Shown: positions 35,219 to 43,890, counted from the stretch's first letter. The stretch is DNA of 64,000 nt from Kitasatospora albolonga (GCA_002082585.1 CP020563.1:124001-188000); one strand, 5' to 3'. Numbers and translations are program-made. Notes: a model not told the origin generated them from the letters alone.

Positions 35219-36373
35219 TCAGCGCTTGACGGCGCGCAGGACGACGAACTTGGGGTCGCCCGCGACCGTGGTGCAGTTGCCGAAGATCCGGCGCAGATGG
35301 GTGTGGTACGAGAGGTGCCGGTTCCCGACCACCCAGAGCTCGCCGCCCTGCCGCAGCGCGGTGCGCGCGCCGGTGAACATCGTGCGCGCGGTGGCGTCGG
35401 TGGTCGCCGTGTGGGAGTGGAACGGCGGGTTGTTGAGCACCAGGTCCAGGCTGCCCGGGGCCGGCCCGGTGAGTCCGTCGCCGACCAGGAAGTCCGCCTT
35501 CGCGCCCTCCGGAGCGCCCAGGCGGAACGTCTCCTCGGCGGAGGCGACGGCCCCGTACGACTCGTCGACGAAGGTGATGTGCGCGTCGGGGTTGGCGAGC
35601 GCCGCCGAGAGGCCGAGGACGCCGTTGCCGCAGCCCAGGTCGGCGATCCGGACCGGTCCGGATCGTCTGGGCAGGTGCTTCAGGAAGAAGCGGGTGCCGA
35701 TGTCCAGGCGCTCGGCGCAGAAGATCCCGGCGTGGTTGACGGCGGTGCGGCCGGAGACCGGGCCCACGTCCCCGGGGAGCTCGTAGCGGTACGGCCACGG
35801 GCTCGGCGTACGCGGCAGCGCGGGGTCGGGGGTGCAGAAGATGAGCCGCGCCTTGCGCACCGCGAGGGAGGTGCGGGTCGGCCCGATGATCCGCTCGAAG
35901 AGCTTGAGGGTGGAGGTGTGGATCTCCTTGACCATGCCGGTGCCGATGACCACCGTGCCCGCGTGCAGGGCCGGGGCGAGCCGGTGGAGCTGGTCCTCCA
36001 GGAACGCCAGGGACTTGGGCACCCGTACCAGCAGGACGTCGACGCGGCCCGGCGGGGTGTCGCGCGAGGACAGCAGCGTCACGGAGTCCGGGTCCAGACC
36101 GTTACGGCCGAGGTTGGCCTCGGTGGCGCGCCGGGCCAGGTAGGAGTCGCTGATCTGAACGGGCCGGTGGGCGGCCAGCGCGGTGGCCAGGGCACCCCAC
36201 CGGTCCCCCAGGACGGCGACCGTGCCCGAGAGGTCGACGGGCCCCGTCTCGGCGTCCGTGAGCTGCCGGAGCAGGTACTCGTCGGCGGCGTCCCAGGCCC
36301 GGAAGGGGTCGCGGGGGTGCTCGGGGAAGCGGGCGAGCTCGAAAGTGCCCTGTGAGGTCGTCAAACGGTTCAT
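35219..36373 (-). CDS. rlmG: RlmG-type 23S rRNA (guanine-N2) methyltransferase
   Basis: A 384-residue duplicated class-I methyltransferase. The N-terminal half is a degenerate copy (VAVLGDRWGALATAL). The C-terminal half has an intact SAM motif I, IADLGCGNGVLGLSAA (about 235-250), followed by FVDESYGAVASA and the N2-guanine-methyltransferase motif NNPPFHS. This two-domain layout is that of RlmG/RsmC, which methylate G1835 of 23S or G1207 of 16S rRNA; RlmG is preferred from the length and N-terminus. No good ribosome site precedes the ATG. Confidence 0.85.
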   Translation of the reverse strand: MNRLTTSQGTFELARFPEHPRDPFRAWDAADEYLLRQLTDAETGPVDLSGTVAVLGDRWGALATALAAHRPVQISDSYLARRATEANLGRNGLDPDSVTLLSSRDTPPGRVDVLLVRVPKSLAFLEDQLHRLAPALHAGTVVIGTGMVKEIHTSTLKLFERIIGPTRTSLAVRKARLIFCTPDPALPRTPSPWPYRYELPGDVGPVSGRTAVNHAGIFCAERLDIGTRFFLKHLPRRSGPVRIADLGCGNGVLGLSAALANPDAHITFVDESYGAVASAEETFRLGAPEGAKADFLVGDGLTGPAPGSLDLVLNNPPFHSHTATTDATARTMFTGARTALRQGGELWVVGNRHLSYHTHLRRIFGNCTTVAGDPKFVVLRAVKR

Positions 36374-36389
36374 ATGTCACTCAGGCTAA

Positions 36390-36431
36390 CCGAGGGGCCG
36401 GGGGCGCCCCACACGCTCCCCGGCCCCTCGG
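36390..36431 (-). terminator. hairpin downstream of the 70-residue gene
   Basis: A perfect 14-bp stem (36390-36403 with 36418-36431) with a 14-nt loop, between the rlmG start and the small gene. Likely stops transcription from the small gene into rlmG. Confidence 0.6.
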
Positions 36432-36440
36432 CCCCATCAC

Positions 36441-36470
36441 CCCGGGGGCCCGGCCGGCCGGGCCCCCGGG
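36441..36470. repeat. 30-bp perfect GC palindrome
   Basis: The 15 bases 36441-36455 are the exact reverse complement of 36456-36470, with no central loop. As RNA it gives a very stable hairpin and with the neighbouring 14-bp hairpin forms a double terminator; as DNA it could extrude a cruciform. Confidence 0.8.
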
Positions 36471-36503
36471 CGGGCCTTCCCCGGTGAGGCGGGCGCCATG
36501 GCC

Positions 36504-36557
36504 GGTTCAGCCGTGTGCCGTGGTTCAGCCATGGGCCCTGGTTCAGGGCAGCTGTTT
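36504..36557. repeat. 18-bp tandem repeat, three copies
   Basis: GGTTCAG recurs exactly every 18 bp at 36504, 36522 and 36540. Copies 1 and 2 agree at 15 of 18 bases; copy 3 is diverged and includes the stop codon of the small gene. Confidence 0.6.
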
Positions 36558-36755
36558 GTCGAGGGCGGAACGCCCCTCCTCGGCCAGCTTGCGACGCGCC
36601 CATTCCAGGGTCTGCGGATTCAGGTCCCGCCCGGAGGCGAGCACCACGTCCTCCGGGCTCGGCCGGTCGCTCGCGCCCGTGTGCAGCAGCCGGTCGGGGG
36701 TGACGCCCCGCACCTCGGGCGCGGCCTCGGATACGGATTCGGGGTCTTCGCTCAT
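36543..36755 (-). CDS. small conserved hypothetical protein (70 residues)
   Basis: A 70-residue acidic protein with no recognised domain: a polar N-terminus (MSEDPESVSEAAPEVRG), then TPDRLLHTG, EDVVLASGRDLNPQTLEWARRKLAEEG and a Lys-Gln-Leu-Pro end. The second half is predicted helical. A strong GAGGAGGAG site 5 nt before the ATG supports the call, and the short length with ordinary GC3 pattern fits a real gene. Similar small proteins are common in Streptomyces; function unknown. Confidence 0.75.
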   Translation of the reverse strand: MSEDPESVSEAAPEVRGVTPDRLLHTGASDRPSPEDVVLASGRDLNPQTLEWARRKLAEEGRSALDKQLP

Positions 36756-37080
36756 GCCGCTCCTCCTCGTCCTTGCGGCAATTCTCGCGCCGTACGGGCC
36801 GGGCCGCATCCGAGAGGTCCGGCCACCCGGGAGAGTGAAGCGGGCCCGGGACGCCGAGTGCGTCGTCGGCTTCCACCACTTCGGGCCCTGCGCGACTGGG
36901 CCGCCGGGCAGCCGCCCGGCCGCGCCCCATATTGACCTGCACATGATAGGTACACAGCGTTCACACCCGGGCCACGGTCCGTGTGCGACGCTCCCGGTAC
37001 CACCCACCGCACGGCACCCCGACGAGCGCCCCCACCCAGGGCGGGCGCCGTGGTGCCCGCGTTCCGAGAGGACACCCCAC

Positions 37081-37899
37081 ATGTCCCGTCGCCATCAGGT
37101 CTACGCGCGTCCGCTTCTGGCCACCGCCGCCGCCGTCGCCCTCCTCGCGGGCACCGCGGCGGCGGCCCCCGCCGACACCCCGCCCGACCGCCCCACCGCC
37201 CTCGCCGCCGCACTCGACGACACGTACTACCGGGACGCCCTCGGCAAGACCGGCGCCGAGCTCAAGGCCGCCCTGCACACGATCATCAGCGACCAGACCA
37301 AGCTCTCCTACAGCCAGGTGTGGGACGCCCTCAAGGCCACCGACGAGGACCCCGCCAACCCCTCGAACGTGATCCTGCTCTACACCGGGCGCTCCCAGTC
37401 CAAGAACGACAACGGCGGCAACGCCGACCAGTGGAACCGCGAGCACGTCTGGGCCAAGTCGCACGGCGGCTTCGCTACGGCCACGGGCCCGGGCACCGAC
37501 ATCCACCATCTGCGCCCCGAGGACGTCTCGGTCAACTCCGCCCGCGGCAACAAGGACTTCGACAACGGCGGCAGCCAACTGGGCGAGGCGCCCGGCAACT
37601 ACACCGACGGCGACTCCTTCGAACCGCGCGACGCGGTCAAGGGGGACGTCGCCCGCATGATCCTCTACATGGCGGTGCGCTACGAGGGCAACGACTCCTT
37701 CGCCGACCTCGAACCCAACGACCGGGTGAACAACGGCTCGGCCCCGAAGATGGGCAGGCTGTCCGTGCTGAAGCAGTGGAACGAGCAGGACCCGCCGGAC
37801 GCCTTCGAGAAGCGGCGTAACGACGTCATATTCGAGCGGTTCCAGCACAACCGGAACCCGTTCATCGACCACCCCGAGTGGGTCGGGGCCATCTGGTAG
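37081..37899 (+). CDS. secreted endonuclease I family nuclease
   Basis: A 272-residue extracellular nuclease of the endonuclease I / His-Me finger family. A signal peptide (RRHQVYARPLLATAAAVALLAGTAAAA, cleavage about residue 31-34) precedes the catalytic domain. The beta-beta-alpha-metal motif is NREHVWAKSHGG with the catalytic His, followed by DIHHLRPEDVSVNSARGNKDFDNGG, which supplies the metal-binding residues. GAGAGGA lies 6 nt before the ATG. It would degrade DNA (and perhaps RNA) outside the cell for nutrient recovery. Convergent with glutaminase, 12 nt between stops. Confidence 0.92.
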   Translation: MSRRHQVYARPLLATAAAVALLAGTAAAAPADTPPDRPTALAAALDDTYYRDALGKTGAELKAALHTIISDQTKLSYSQVWDALKATDEDPANPSNVILLYTGRSQSKNDNGGNADQWNREHVWAKSHGGFATATGPGTDIHHLRPEDVSVNSARGNKDFDNGGSQLGEAPGNYTDGDSFEPRDAVKGDVARMILYMAVRYEGNDSFADLEPNDRVNNGSAPKMGRLSVLKQWNEQDPPDAFEKRRNDVIFERFQHNRNPFIDHPEWVGAIW

Positions 37900-37911
37900 C
37901 CCCGGCCCGGG

Positions 37912-39264
37912 TCAGTCCTCACCGGCCAGGGTCCTCGCACAGCCCGCCACGGCGGCCTCGCGGGTCGCGTAGCGCGGCAGGTCCTGGCCGGTGCCCTCCC
38001 GGACGATGTCCGGCGGGCCGAGCAGGTCGCGCGGGTCGACGACCGCGGCGCGCCGGCCGTCGGCGGAGAGCCGGCCGAGACCGATGTGCAGCATCCCCAG
38101 CGCGACCGAGTCGATGGCGGTCACGTCGTGCAGGTCCAGCACGACCGACCCCCTCCCGTCGGTCCCCGACTCGTCCAGCGCGTACAGCACGCGTTCGGCC
38201 GCCGTGAAGTCGATGGCCCCCTGCGCGGCGACCACGCCGACCTTCTCGTGCAGTTCCCGCTCGTGATCGGCCGAGGGCGCGGTGGGCAGGTCGTCGGCGG
38301 TGGTGACGAGGCTGACGGTGGAGCCGGGCAGCGCGGGGTTGAGCATCAGATGGAGCCCGTACCGCTCCGAGAGCGCCCGGAGCGCCGCCTGACCGCGCAC
38401 CGAGTTGCCGGAGGTGTCCAGCGGCGGGCTGTAGGTGGCGAGGCCGAAGCGGGCCGGGCCGACCGCGATCAGCCCGCCGGAGACCCCGCTCTTGGCGGGC
38501 AGCCCGATGCGCAGCAGCCACTCCCCCGAACCGTCGTACATCCCGCAGGTGGCCATCACGGCGAGCACCCGGGCGGCGACCTCCGCCGGGACGACCTGCT
38601 CGCGGGTGACCGGGTTGACCCCGCCGTACGCGAGGGTCGCGGCCATCGTGGCGAGGTCGAGCGCGGTGACCCGTACCGCACACTGACGGAAGTACCGGTC
38701 CACCGCGAGCACCGGGTCGACGGGCATGGTGCCGGTGGAGCGGATCAGGTAGGCGAGCGCCCGGTTGCGGTCGCCGGTCATCGCCTCGGAGGTGAACACC
38801 TCCTCGTCCACGTCCAGTTCCCGCCCGGCGAAGCGGCCGAGGCAGTGCAGGACGCGGTCGAAGGCGGGTTCGCCGGGGGTGTCGGGGATCAGGGCGGTGG
38901 TGACGATGGCCCCGGCGTTGACCATCGCGTTGGCGGGGCGGCCGGTGCCGGGTTCGAGGCTGATGGCGTTGAACGCGTCGCCGCTCGGCTCGGCGCCCAC
39001 CCACCGGCTCACCTCGTCCAGGCCGAGGACGGAGAGCGCGAGGGCGTAGATGAAGGGTTTGGAGACCGACTGGATGGTGAAGGGCACCTCGGCCTCGCCC
39101 GCGCTGTAGCGGTGGCCGTCCATGCTGACCAGGGCCAGCCCGAAGGCGTCCGGGTCGGCGAGGCCCAGCTGCGGGATGTAGTCGGCCGTACGGCCGCCGG
39201 GGACGTCGCCGAATTCGGCGCGCATCCTGTTGAGCGAGTCGGTCACCGCGTCGGTGGCACTCAT
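37912..39264 (-). CDS. glsA: glutaminase A fused to a STAS domain
   Basis: A 450-residue protein. Residues about 1-305 are a serine-dependent beta-lactamase-fold glutaminase (L-glutamine to glutamate and ammonia), with the SxxK pair Ser66-Lys69 in FTIQSVSKPF, the EPSGDAFNAI loop and the PAKSGVSGG motif. Residues about 325-430 form a STAS (anti-sigma antagonist-like) domain with VVLDLHDVTAIDSVALGMLHIG. Single-domain bacterial glutaminases are about 310 residues; the STAS addition occurs in some actinobacteria and may regulate assembly or activity. GAAGGAGA precedes the ATG. Confidence 0.94.
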   Translation of the reverse strand: MSATDAVTDSLNRMRAEFGDVPGGRTADYIPQLGLADPDAFGLALVSMDGHRYSAGEAEVPFTIQSVSKPFIYALALSVLGLDEVSRWVGAEPSGDAFNAISLEPGTGRPANAMVNAGAIVTTALIPDTPGEPAFDRVLHCLGRFAGRELDVDEEVFTSEAMTGDRNRALAYLIRSTGTMPVDPVLAVDRYFRQCAVRVTALDLATMAATLAYGGVNPVTREQVVPAEVAARVLAVMATCGMYDGSGEWLLRIGLPAKSGVSGGLIAVGPARFGLATYSPPLDTSGNSVRGQAALRALSERYGLHLMLNPALPGSTVSLVTTADDLPTAPSADHERELHEKVGVVAAQGAIDFTAAERVLYALDESGTDGRGSVVLDLHDVTAIDSVALGMLHIGLGRLSADGRRAAVVDPRDLLGPPDIVREGTGQDLPRYATREAAVAGCARTLAGED

Positions 39265-39277
39265 CTGCGTCTCCTTC

Positions 39278-39862
39278 TCAGTCGCGCTCGGCCTGGGCGA
39301 CCCGGGGGAAGGTCTTCACCCCGGCGGCCTCGCGGCTGTTGGCCTGGGCGGTGACCGTACGGTCCGGCGGGGCGTCCTCCACCCCGACGACGACCGTGTC
39401 GAGGACCTGGTCCTCCGCGTCGACGAACTCCACCTTCACGGCGTAGAAGGCCGGTTCGTCCGTGGGGTTGGTGACCCGGACGAGGGCGCTGCGGACCTCC
39501 TCCGAGGCGGTGACGGGGAGCCCGTTCACCGAGACGTCCCCCACCGCGTTGCCCCGGCCCTGGACGCCTTCGAGCTTCTCGGCGGCCTCCCGCCGGACGC
39601 GTTCGGTCTCGGCGGATACGGAGGCGGCGAAGCTGCGCTGGGTGCGCGGGCTCTCCCCCTCGGACGGTGACCCCTCCGGTTCGGCGTGCGGGGACTCGGA
39701 GGACTCCGTGTGCTCGGAGTGCTCCGGGGTGAGCGTCCGCACGCTCCGGGAGGTGCCCTCACTGGTGGTGTCGGAGCCGCAGGCGGCGGTGGCGGCCAGG
39801 AGGACGACGGCCGCGGCGGACACCAGGAGACGGGCCCTGCGGCGGTGGAGGTTCGCTTTCAC
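39278..39862 (-). CDS. putative lipoprotein
   Basis: A 194-residue exported protein. The GTG at 39862 gives a short basic n-region (KANLHRRRARLL), hydrophobic core and lipobox-like ATAAC (Cys at about 25). A Ser/Glu/His-rich linker follows (about 30-70), then a predicted beta-sandwich (ALVRVTNPTDEPAFYAVKVEFVDAEDQVLDTVVVGVEDAPPDRT) like FxLYD-type domains. No function can be assigned. It precedes glsA on the same strand with a 13-nt gap, so the pair is probably an operon. The start codon lacks a good ribosome site and is preceded by an 11-bp tandem repeat. Confidence 0.8.
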   Translation of the reverse strand: MKANLHRRRARLLVSAAAVVLLAATAACGSDTTSEGTSRSVRTLTPEHSEHTESSESPHAEPEGSPSEGESPRTQRSFAASVSAETERVRREAAEKLEGVQGRGNAVGDVSVNGLPVTASEEVRSALVRVTNPTDEPAFYAVKVEFVDAEDQVLDTVVVGVEDAPPDRTVTAQANSREAAGVKTFPRVAQAERD

Positions 39863-39878
39863 GGACGGTCCGTCCAAT

Positions 39879-39918
39879 CGAGGGGATATCGAGGGGATAT
39901 CGAGGGGATATCGAGGGA
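39879..39918. repeat. 11-bp tandem repeat CGAGGGGATAT
   Basis: Three exact copies plus a partial fourth in the leader of the lipoprotein gene, 17 nt upstream of its GTG. Each unit junction contains GATATC. On the transcribed strand the units read ATATCCCCTCG. Confidence 0.85.
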
Positions 39919-40083
39919 TGAGGAGAGGACAAACGGGCACGAGGAGGCCGCGAGCGTGGGCATCGCAGGCGCTTCGCGCAACCGATGATCACCAACTCGC
40001 CCATATTAGGATCAAAAGGTATGAATTGACTCGTCGAAGCATCCGCTTCATACGGGAGCGGGTTCGAGCCCCGGGAGGGAACG

Positions 40084-41199
40084 ATGGACACGGACGCCCT
40101 GACCGCCGACCTGTTGCGGGAGCTGCGGGCGACCCGGCCCTATCCGGCCCTGTCCCTGACCATGCCGACCCACCGCACGGCCCCCGACAACGCCCAGGAC
40201 CCGGTGCGGCTGCGCAACCTGGTGGCGGAGGCGGTCCACCGTCTGGAGGCCGATCCCCGGGTGAGCCGGGAGACGGCCGCCGCCATCAGGGCCGAGCTGG
40301 ACCGGGCGGCCGACGAGGTGGACCCGCGCCGGGCCCTGGACTCGCTGGTCGTCCTCGCCGCCGCCGACGGACACCGGATCTGGCAGCTTCCGCGCACCGC
40401 GCCCGAACGGGTGGTCCTCAGCGACACCTACCTCACCCGCAACCTCGTCGCCGCGAAGGCCCGGGCGAGGCCGTTCTGGGCGCTCACCGTCGCCGCCGAC
40501 CACGCCACCCTGTGGAACGGCACGGACCAGGGCATCGAGGTGCGCGAGACGGGAGGGTTCCCCCTGACCGCGCCGAAGGAGCCGCCCAACCCTCAGCGCG
40601 AGGAGCGGATCGGGGACACCCCGAGCACGTTCACCGACGAGGACACGCGGAACTTCTTCCGTACCGTCGACGAGAAGCTGCGCGCCGTCCTGGCCTCGGA
40701 CCCGCGTCCGCTGTACGTGATGGGGCTCGCGCCCGCCCTGTCCCTGCTGGACGATGTCGGCGAGAGCGCGAAGGCGGCCGTCGGCCGCGTCGCCAAGGGC
40801 GCACCGGCCGACCTGCCGCCCGCCGAGGTCCTCAGGGAGCTGCGGCCCGCGCTGGCGGAGGGCGCCCGGCAGGCCACGGCCGACGTGGAGAAGCGCCTCG
40901 ACAACGCGCGCAGCGCCCACACGTTCGCCGGCGGGCTCGACGAGGTGTGGGCCGCCGTCCGGGAGGGCCGGGTGGGGCTGGTCGCGGTGGAGGAGCACTT
41001 CCAGCGCACCGTCCGGGTGACCGACGGCCACCTGGAGCCGGTCCCCGAGGGGACCACGCAGACCGAGGACCCGGAGGTCCGCGAGGACATCGTGGACGAG
41101 CTGATCGAGGCGGCGCTGGACGGCGGGGCCGACGTGGTGTTCGTCGCGGACGACTCCCTGGCCGAGCACGGCAGGATCGCGGCGGCGCTGCGGTTCTGA
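40084..41199 (+). CDS. baeRF family 3 protein
   Basis: A 371-residue protein of the bacterial archaeo-eukaryotic release-factor superfamily, group 3. It starts with an N-terminal PALSLTMPTHRTAPDNAQDPVRLRNLV segment, followed by a middle RNase-fold-like region and a C-terminal eL30-like fold (DELIEAALDGGADVVFVADDSLAEHGRIAAALRF), the usual order. Group members have been proposed to act in translation-linked processes or ribosome biology, but none has an established activity that I can name. GGAGGGAACG precedes the ATG. The promoter region (39941-40083) is less GC-rich than the genes and has TTGACT at 40026-40031. Confidence 0.85.
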   Translation: MDTDALTADLLRELRATRPYPALSLTMPTHRTAPDNAQDPVRLRNLVAEAVHRLEADPRVSRETAAAIRAELDRAADEVDPRRALDSLVVLAAADGHRIWQLPRTAPERVVLSDTYLTRNLVAAKARARPFWALTVAADHATLWNGTDQGIEVRETGGFPLTAPKEPPNPQREERIGDTPSTFTDEDTRNFFRTVDEKLRAVLASDPRPLYVMGLAPALSLLDDVGESAKAAVGRVAKGAPADLPPAEVLRELRPALAEGARQATADVEKRLDNARSAHTFAGGLDEVWAAVREGRVGLVAVEEHFQRTVRVTDGHLEPVPEGTTQTEDPEVREDIVDELIEAALDGGADVVFVADDSLAEHGRIAAALRF

Positions 41200-41200
41200 C

Positions 41201-41340
41201 GACCGCAGGCCACCACCGACCGCACGGGGCCGCCTCCATCGCGACCGCAGGAGGCCGTCTCCGTCTGCGACCGCACAGGGCCGCCGCCGCACCCGACCGC
41301 GCGAGGCCGTCTCCGTACGCGACCGTACGGAGGCGGCCTC
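41201..41340. repeat. 26-bp degenerate tandem repeat
   Basis: Units beginning GACCGCA or a variant recur at 41201, 41218, 41243, 41269, 41295 and 41321 (spacing 17, 25, 26, 26, 26), each followed by a GGCCGNC-CC-rich part. It fills the whole spacer between two convergent genes. Confidence 0.7.
41303..41340. terminator. bidirectional terminator within the 26-bp repeat
   Basis: A 17-bp stem with a single G-U-type mismatch (41303-41319 with 41324-41340) and a 4-nt loop, between convergent genes. It is built from the last two repeat units and overlaps the dehydrogenase stop codon. Confidence 0.8.
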
Positions 41341-42298
41341 AGCCGATCCGCCGCACCGGCTCCCCGTCCAGGAACGCCCGGATGTCCTCGACCGCCTGCC
41401 CGTAGTACGTCGCGTAGTTGGCGCGGGAGACATAGCCCAGGTGCGGGGTGGCCAGCAGGCGCGGGGCGGTGCGCATCGGGTGGCCGGACGGCAGGGGTTC
41501 GACGTCGAACACGTCGATCCCGGCCCCGGCGATGGTCCCGGCGTGCAGAGCGGCGAGCAGGGCGTCCTGGTCGACGATCGCGGCCCGCGAGGTGTTGACC
41601 AGGTAGGCGGTGGGCCGCATCCGGGCGAGCTCGGCGGCGCCGATCAGACCCCGGGTCCGCTCGCTCAGCGCCAGGTGTACGGAGACGAAGTCACTGGCCT
41701 CCAGCAGCTCTTCCTTCGACCCGGCGAGCGTGACCCCGACCTCCCGCGTACGCTCCTCGGTCAGGTTCTGGCTCCAGGCGACGACCTCCATACCGAAGGC
41801 CCGGCCGACCTCCGCGACCCGGCCGCCGATCTTGCCCAGACCCAGCAGGCCGAGCGTCCGGCCGTGCAGATCGGCGCCCAGGGTGGACTGCCAGGGCCCC
41901 TCCGCGCGCAGGCCGTTGGCCTCGGGGACGATCGAGCGGGCGAGGCCGAGCAGCAGGGCCCAGGTGAGCTCGACGGGCGGGGTGGAGGAGCTGGCGGTAC
42001 CGCAGACCGTGACCCCGTGCCGCTCGGCGGCGGCGAAATCGATCACGGAGTTGCGCATGCCGGAGGCGATCAGCAGCCGCAGCCGGGGCAGCAGCGCGAA
42101 CACCTCCGCCGGGAACGGGACCCGCTCGCGCAACGTGACGACGATGTCGAACTCCGCGAGGGCCGCGGCCACCTCCTCCGTGGAGCCCAGATGCTCGGTG
42201 AAGGTGACGACCTCCACATCGGCGGTGACGGGGGACCAGTCGGCGACGGTGGTGGCGGCGGACTGGAAGTCCTCGATCACGGCGCAGCGCAGCTTCAT
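41339..42298 (-). CDS. D-2-hydroxyacid dehydrogenase family protein
   Basis: A 319-residue NAD(P)-dependent oxidoreductase. The cofactor fold carries GLLGLGKIGGRVAEVGRAFGMEV (about 148-170). The substrate-binding and catalytic residues appear in NTSRAAIVDQDAL (Arg), the GIDVFDVEPLP loop (Glu) and LATPHLGYVSRANY (His). The overall form resembles phosphoglycerate dehydrogenase and glyoxylate/hydroxypyruvate reductases; the C-terminal ACT domain of full-length SerA is absent. Substrate not determinable. GGAGAGAG precedes the ATG. Confidence 0.9.
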   Translation of the reverse strand: MKLRCAVIEDFQSAATTVADWSPVTADVEVVTFTEHLGSTEEVAAALAEFDIVVTLRERVPFPAEVFALLPRLRLLIASGMRNSVIDFAAAERHGVTVCGTASSSTPPVELTWALLLGLARSIVPEANGLRAEGPWQSTLGADLHGRTLGLLGLGKIGGRVAEVGRAFGMEVVAWSQNLTEERTREVGVTLAGSKEELLEASDFVSVHLALSERTRGLIGAAELARMRPTAYLVNTSRAAIVDQDALLAALHAGTIAGAGIDVFDVEPLPSGHPMRTAPRLLATPHLGYVSRANYATYYGQAVEDIRAFLDGEPVRRIG

Positions 42299-42394
42299 GA
42301 AGAACTCTCTCCGGCGGAGCGGTAACGGACGCCCTCCATGATCGCCGGAGCCGCCGGGGCGGTGGGAGGCGGCCCCCCTCCCACCCCCGAGGGG

Positions 42395-43807
42395 TCAGGA
42401 GTCCTCGGGGCCGTACCAGAGCGTGGTCGCGTTGCAGAACTCGCGGATGCCGTGCCCGGCCAGCTCGCGCCCGTAACCGGAGCGCTTGATCCCGCCGAAG
42501 GGCAGAGCCGGGTGCGAGGCGGTCATCCCGTTGAAGAAGACCCCGCCCGCCTCCAGGTCGCGGGCGCACCGCTCCCGCTCCCCCGCGTCCCGCGTCCAGA
42601 CGTTGGAGCTGAGCCCGAACGGTGTGTCGTTGGCCAGGTGGACGGCCTCGTCGAGGTCGGCGACCCGGTAGAGGGTGGCGACCGGGCCGAAGGTCTCCTC
42701 GCGGTGGATGCGCATGGCGGGGGTGATCCCGGCGAGCACGGTGGGGTTGTAGAACCAGCCGTTCTCCAGGCCGCCGTCGAGCTTGTCGGGCCGGGCGCCG
42801 CCGCACAGGACGGTGGCGCCGCGCTCCACGGCGTCGTCGACGAGCTCCTCCAGGTCGGTGCGGCCCTGTTCGCTGGAGAGCGGCCCGATGTCGGTGGTCT
42901 CCTCCAGCGGGTCGCCGACGGTGAGGGCCCGCATCCCGGCGGTGAAGTGCTCGGCGAACGTGTCGTACACGTCGGCGTGGACGATGAACCGCTTGGCGGC
43001 GATGCAGGACTGGCCGTTGTTCTGGACGCGCGCGGTGACGGCGGTGGCGGCGGCCTTCTCGACGTCGGCGGATGGCAGCACGAGGTACGGGTCGCTGCCG
43101 CCCAGCTCCAGCACGGTCTTCTTGATCTCGTCCCCGGCGGTGGCGGCGACGGCGCGGCCCGCCGGTTCGCTGCCGGTGAGGGTGGCCGCCGCGACCCGGG
43201 GGTCGCGCAGGACAGCCTCGACGGCGCCGGAGCCGATCAGCAGCGTACGGAAGCAGCCCGCCGGGAATCCGGCGCGGTGGAAGAGGTCCTCCAGGTAGAG
43301 CGCGGTCTGCGGGACGTTCGACGCGTGCTTGAGGAGGCCGGTGTTGCCCGCCATCAGGGCGGGGGCGGCGAAGCGCACCACCTGCCAGAGCGGGAAGTTC
43401 CACGGCATGACGGCGAGGACGACGCCGAGCGGCCGGTAGCGGACCAGAGCGCGCGAGGCGCCGGAATCCTGTACGTCATCGGGGTCCGGGTGCTCGTCGG
43501 CGAGCAGGCGCTCGGCGTGGGCCGCGTACCAGCGCATCGCCTTGGCGCACTTGGCCGCCTCGGCGCGGGCCGCCGTGACCGGCTTGCCCATTTCGAGGGT
43601 CATGGTGCGGGCGATGGTGTCGCGGTCCGTCTCCAGCAGGTCGGCGGCCCGGTTCAGCCAGGCGGCGCGCTGCTCGAAGGGGGTGGTGCGGTACTGCTGG
43701 AAGGTGGTGTGGGCGGCGGTGATCCTGCGTTCGGTCTCCTCCTCGCCGAGGGCGTCGTAGGACCTGATCAGTTCGCCGGTCGCGGGGTTGACCGTCGCGA
43801 TGGGCAT
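42395..43807 (-). CDS. gabD: succinate-semialdehyde dehydrogenase (NADP)
   Basis: A 470-residue aldehyde dehydrogenase. Catalytic Glu234 lies in LELGGSDP and catalytic Cys268 in NNGQSCIAAKR; VMPWNFPLWQV and the end FGGIKRSGYGRELAGHGIREF match GabD-type enzymes converting succinic semialdehyde to succinate. AAGGAGG precedes the ATG. It is followed by the hydroxyacid dehydrogenase on the same strand with a 96-nt gap. No GABA transaminase lies in the window, so the exact aldehyde is probable rather than certain. Confidence 0.9.
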   Translation of the reverse strand: MPIATVNPATGELIRSYDALGEEETERRITAAHTTFQQYRTTPFEQRAAWLNRAADLLETDRDTIARTMTLEMGKPVTAARAEAAKCAKAMRWYAAHAERLLADEHPDPDDVQDSGASRALVRYRPLGVVLAVMPWNFPLWQVVRFAAPALMAGNTGLLKHASNVPQTALYLEDLFHRAGFPAGCFRTLLIGSGAVEAVLRDPRVAAATLTGSEPAGRAVAATAGDEIKKTVLELGGSDPYLVLPSADVEKAAATAVTARVQNNGQSCIAAKRFIVHADVYDTFAEHFTAGMRALTVGDPLEETTDIGPLSSEQGRTDLEELVDDAVERGATVLCGGARPDKLDGGLENGWFYNPTVLAGITPAMRIHREETFGPVATLYRVADLDEAVHLANDTPFGLSSNVWTRDAGERERCARDLEAGGVFFNGMTASHPALPFGGIKRSGYGRELAGHGIREFCNATTLWYGPEDS

Positions 43808-43890
43808 GGCAGTGGCCTCCTTGCATCGGTACGTCGACGGTGCCGCGCCGCGTCGTCGGGCGCAACGCGGCCCCTCTCCCCCGCACGTAC

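Noticed and set aside
36950..36975. GTTCACACCCG before the endonuclease gene resembles one half of a PHO box.
   Set aside because: PhoP boxes need at least two 11-bp direct repeats; the next 11 nt do not match.
40058..40082. GGTTCGAGCCCC resembles the T-arm of a tRNA.
   Set aside because: No matching acceptor stem, D-arm or anticodon arm lies in the 70 nt upstream; it is simply the leader of the baeRF gene and contains its ribosome site.
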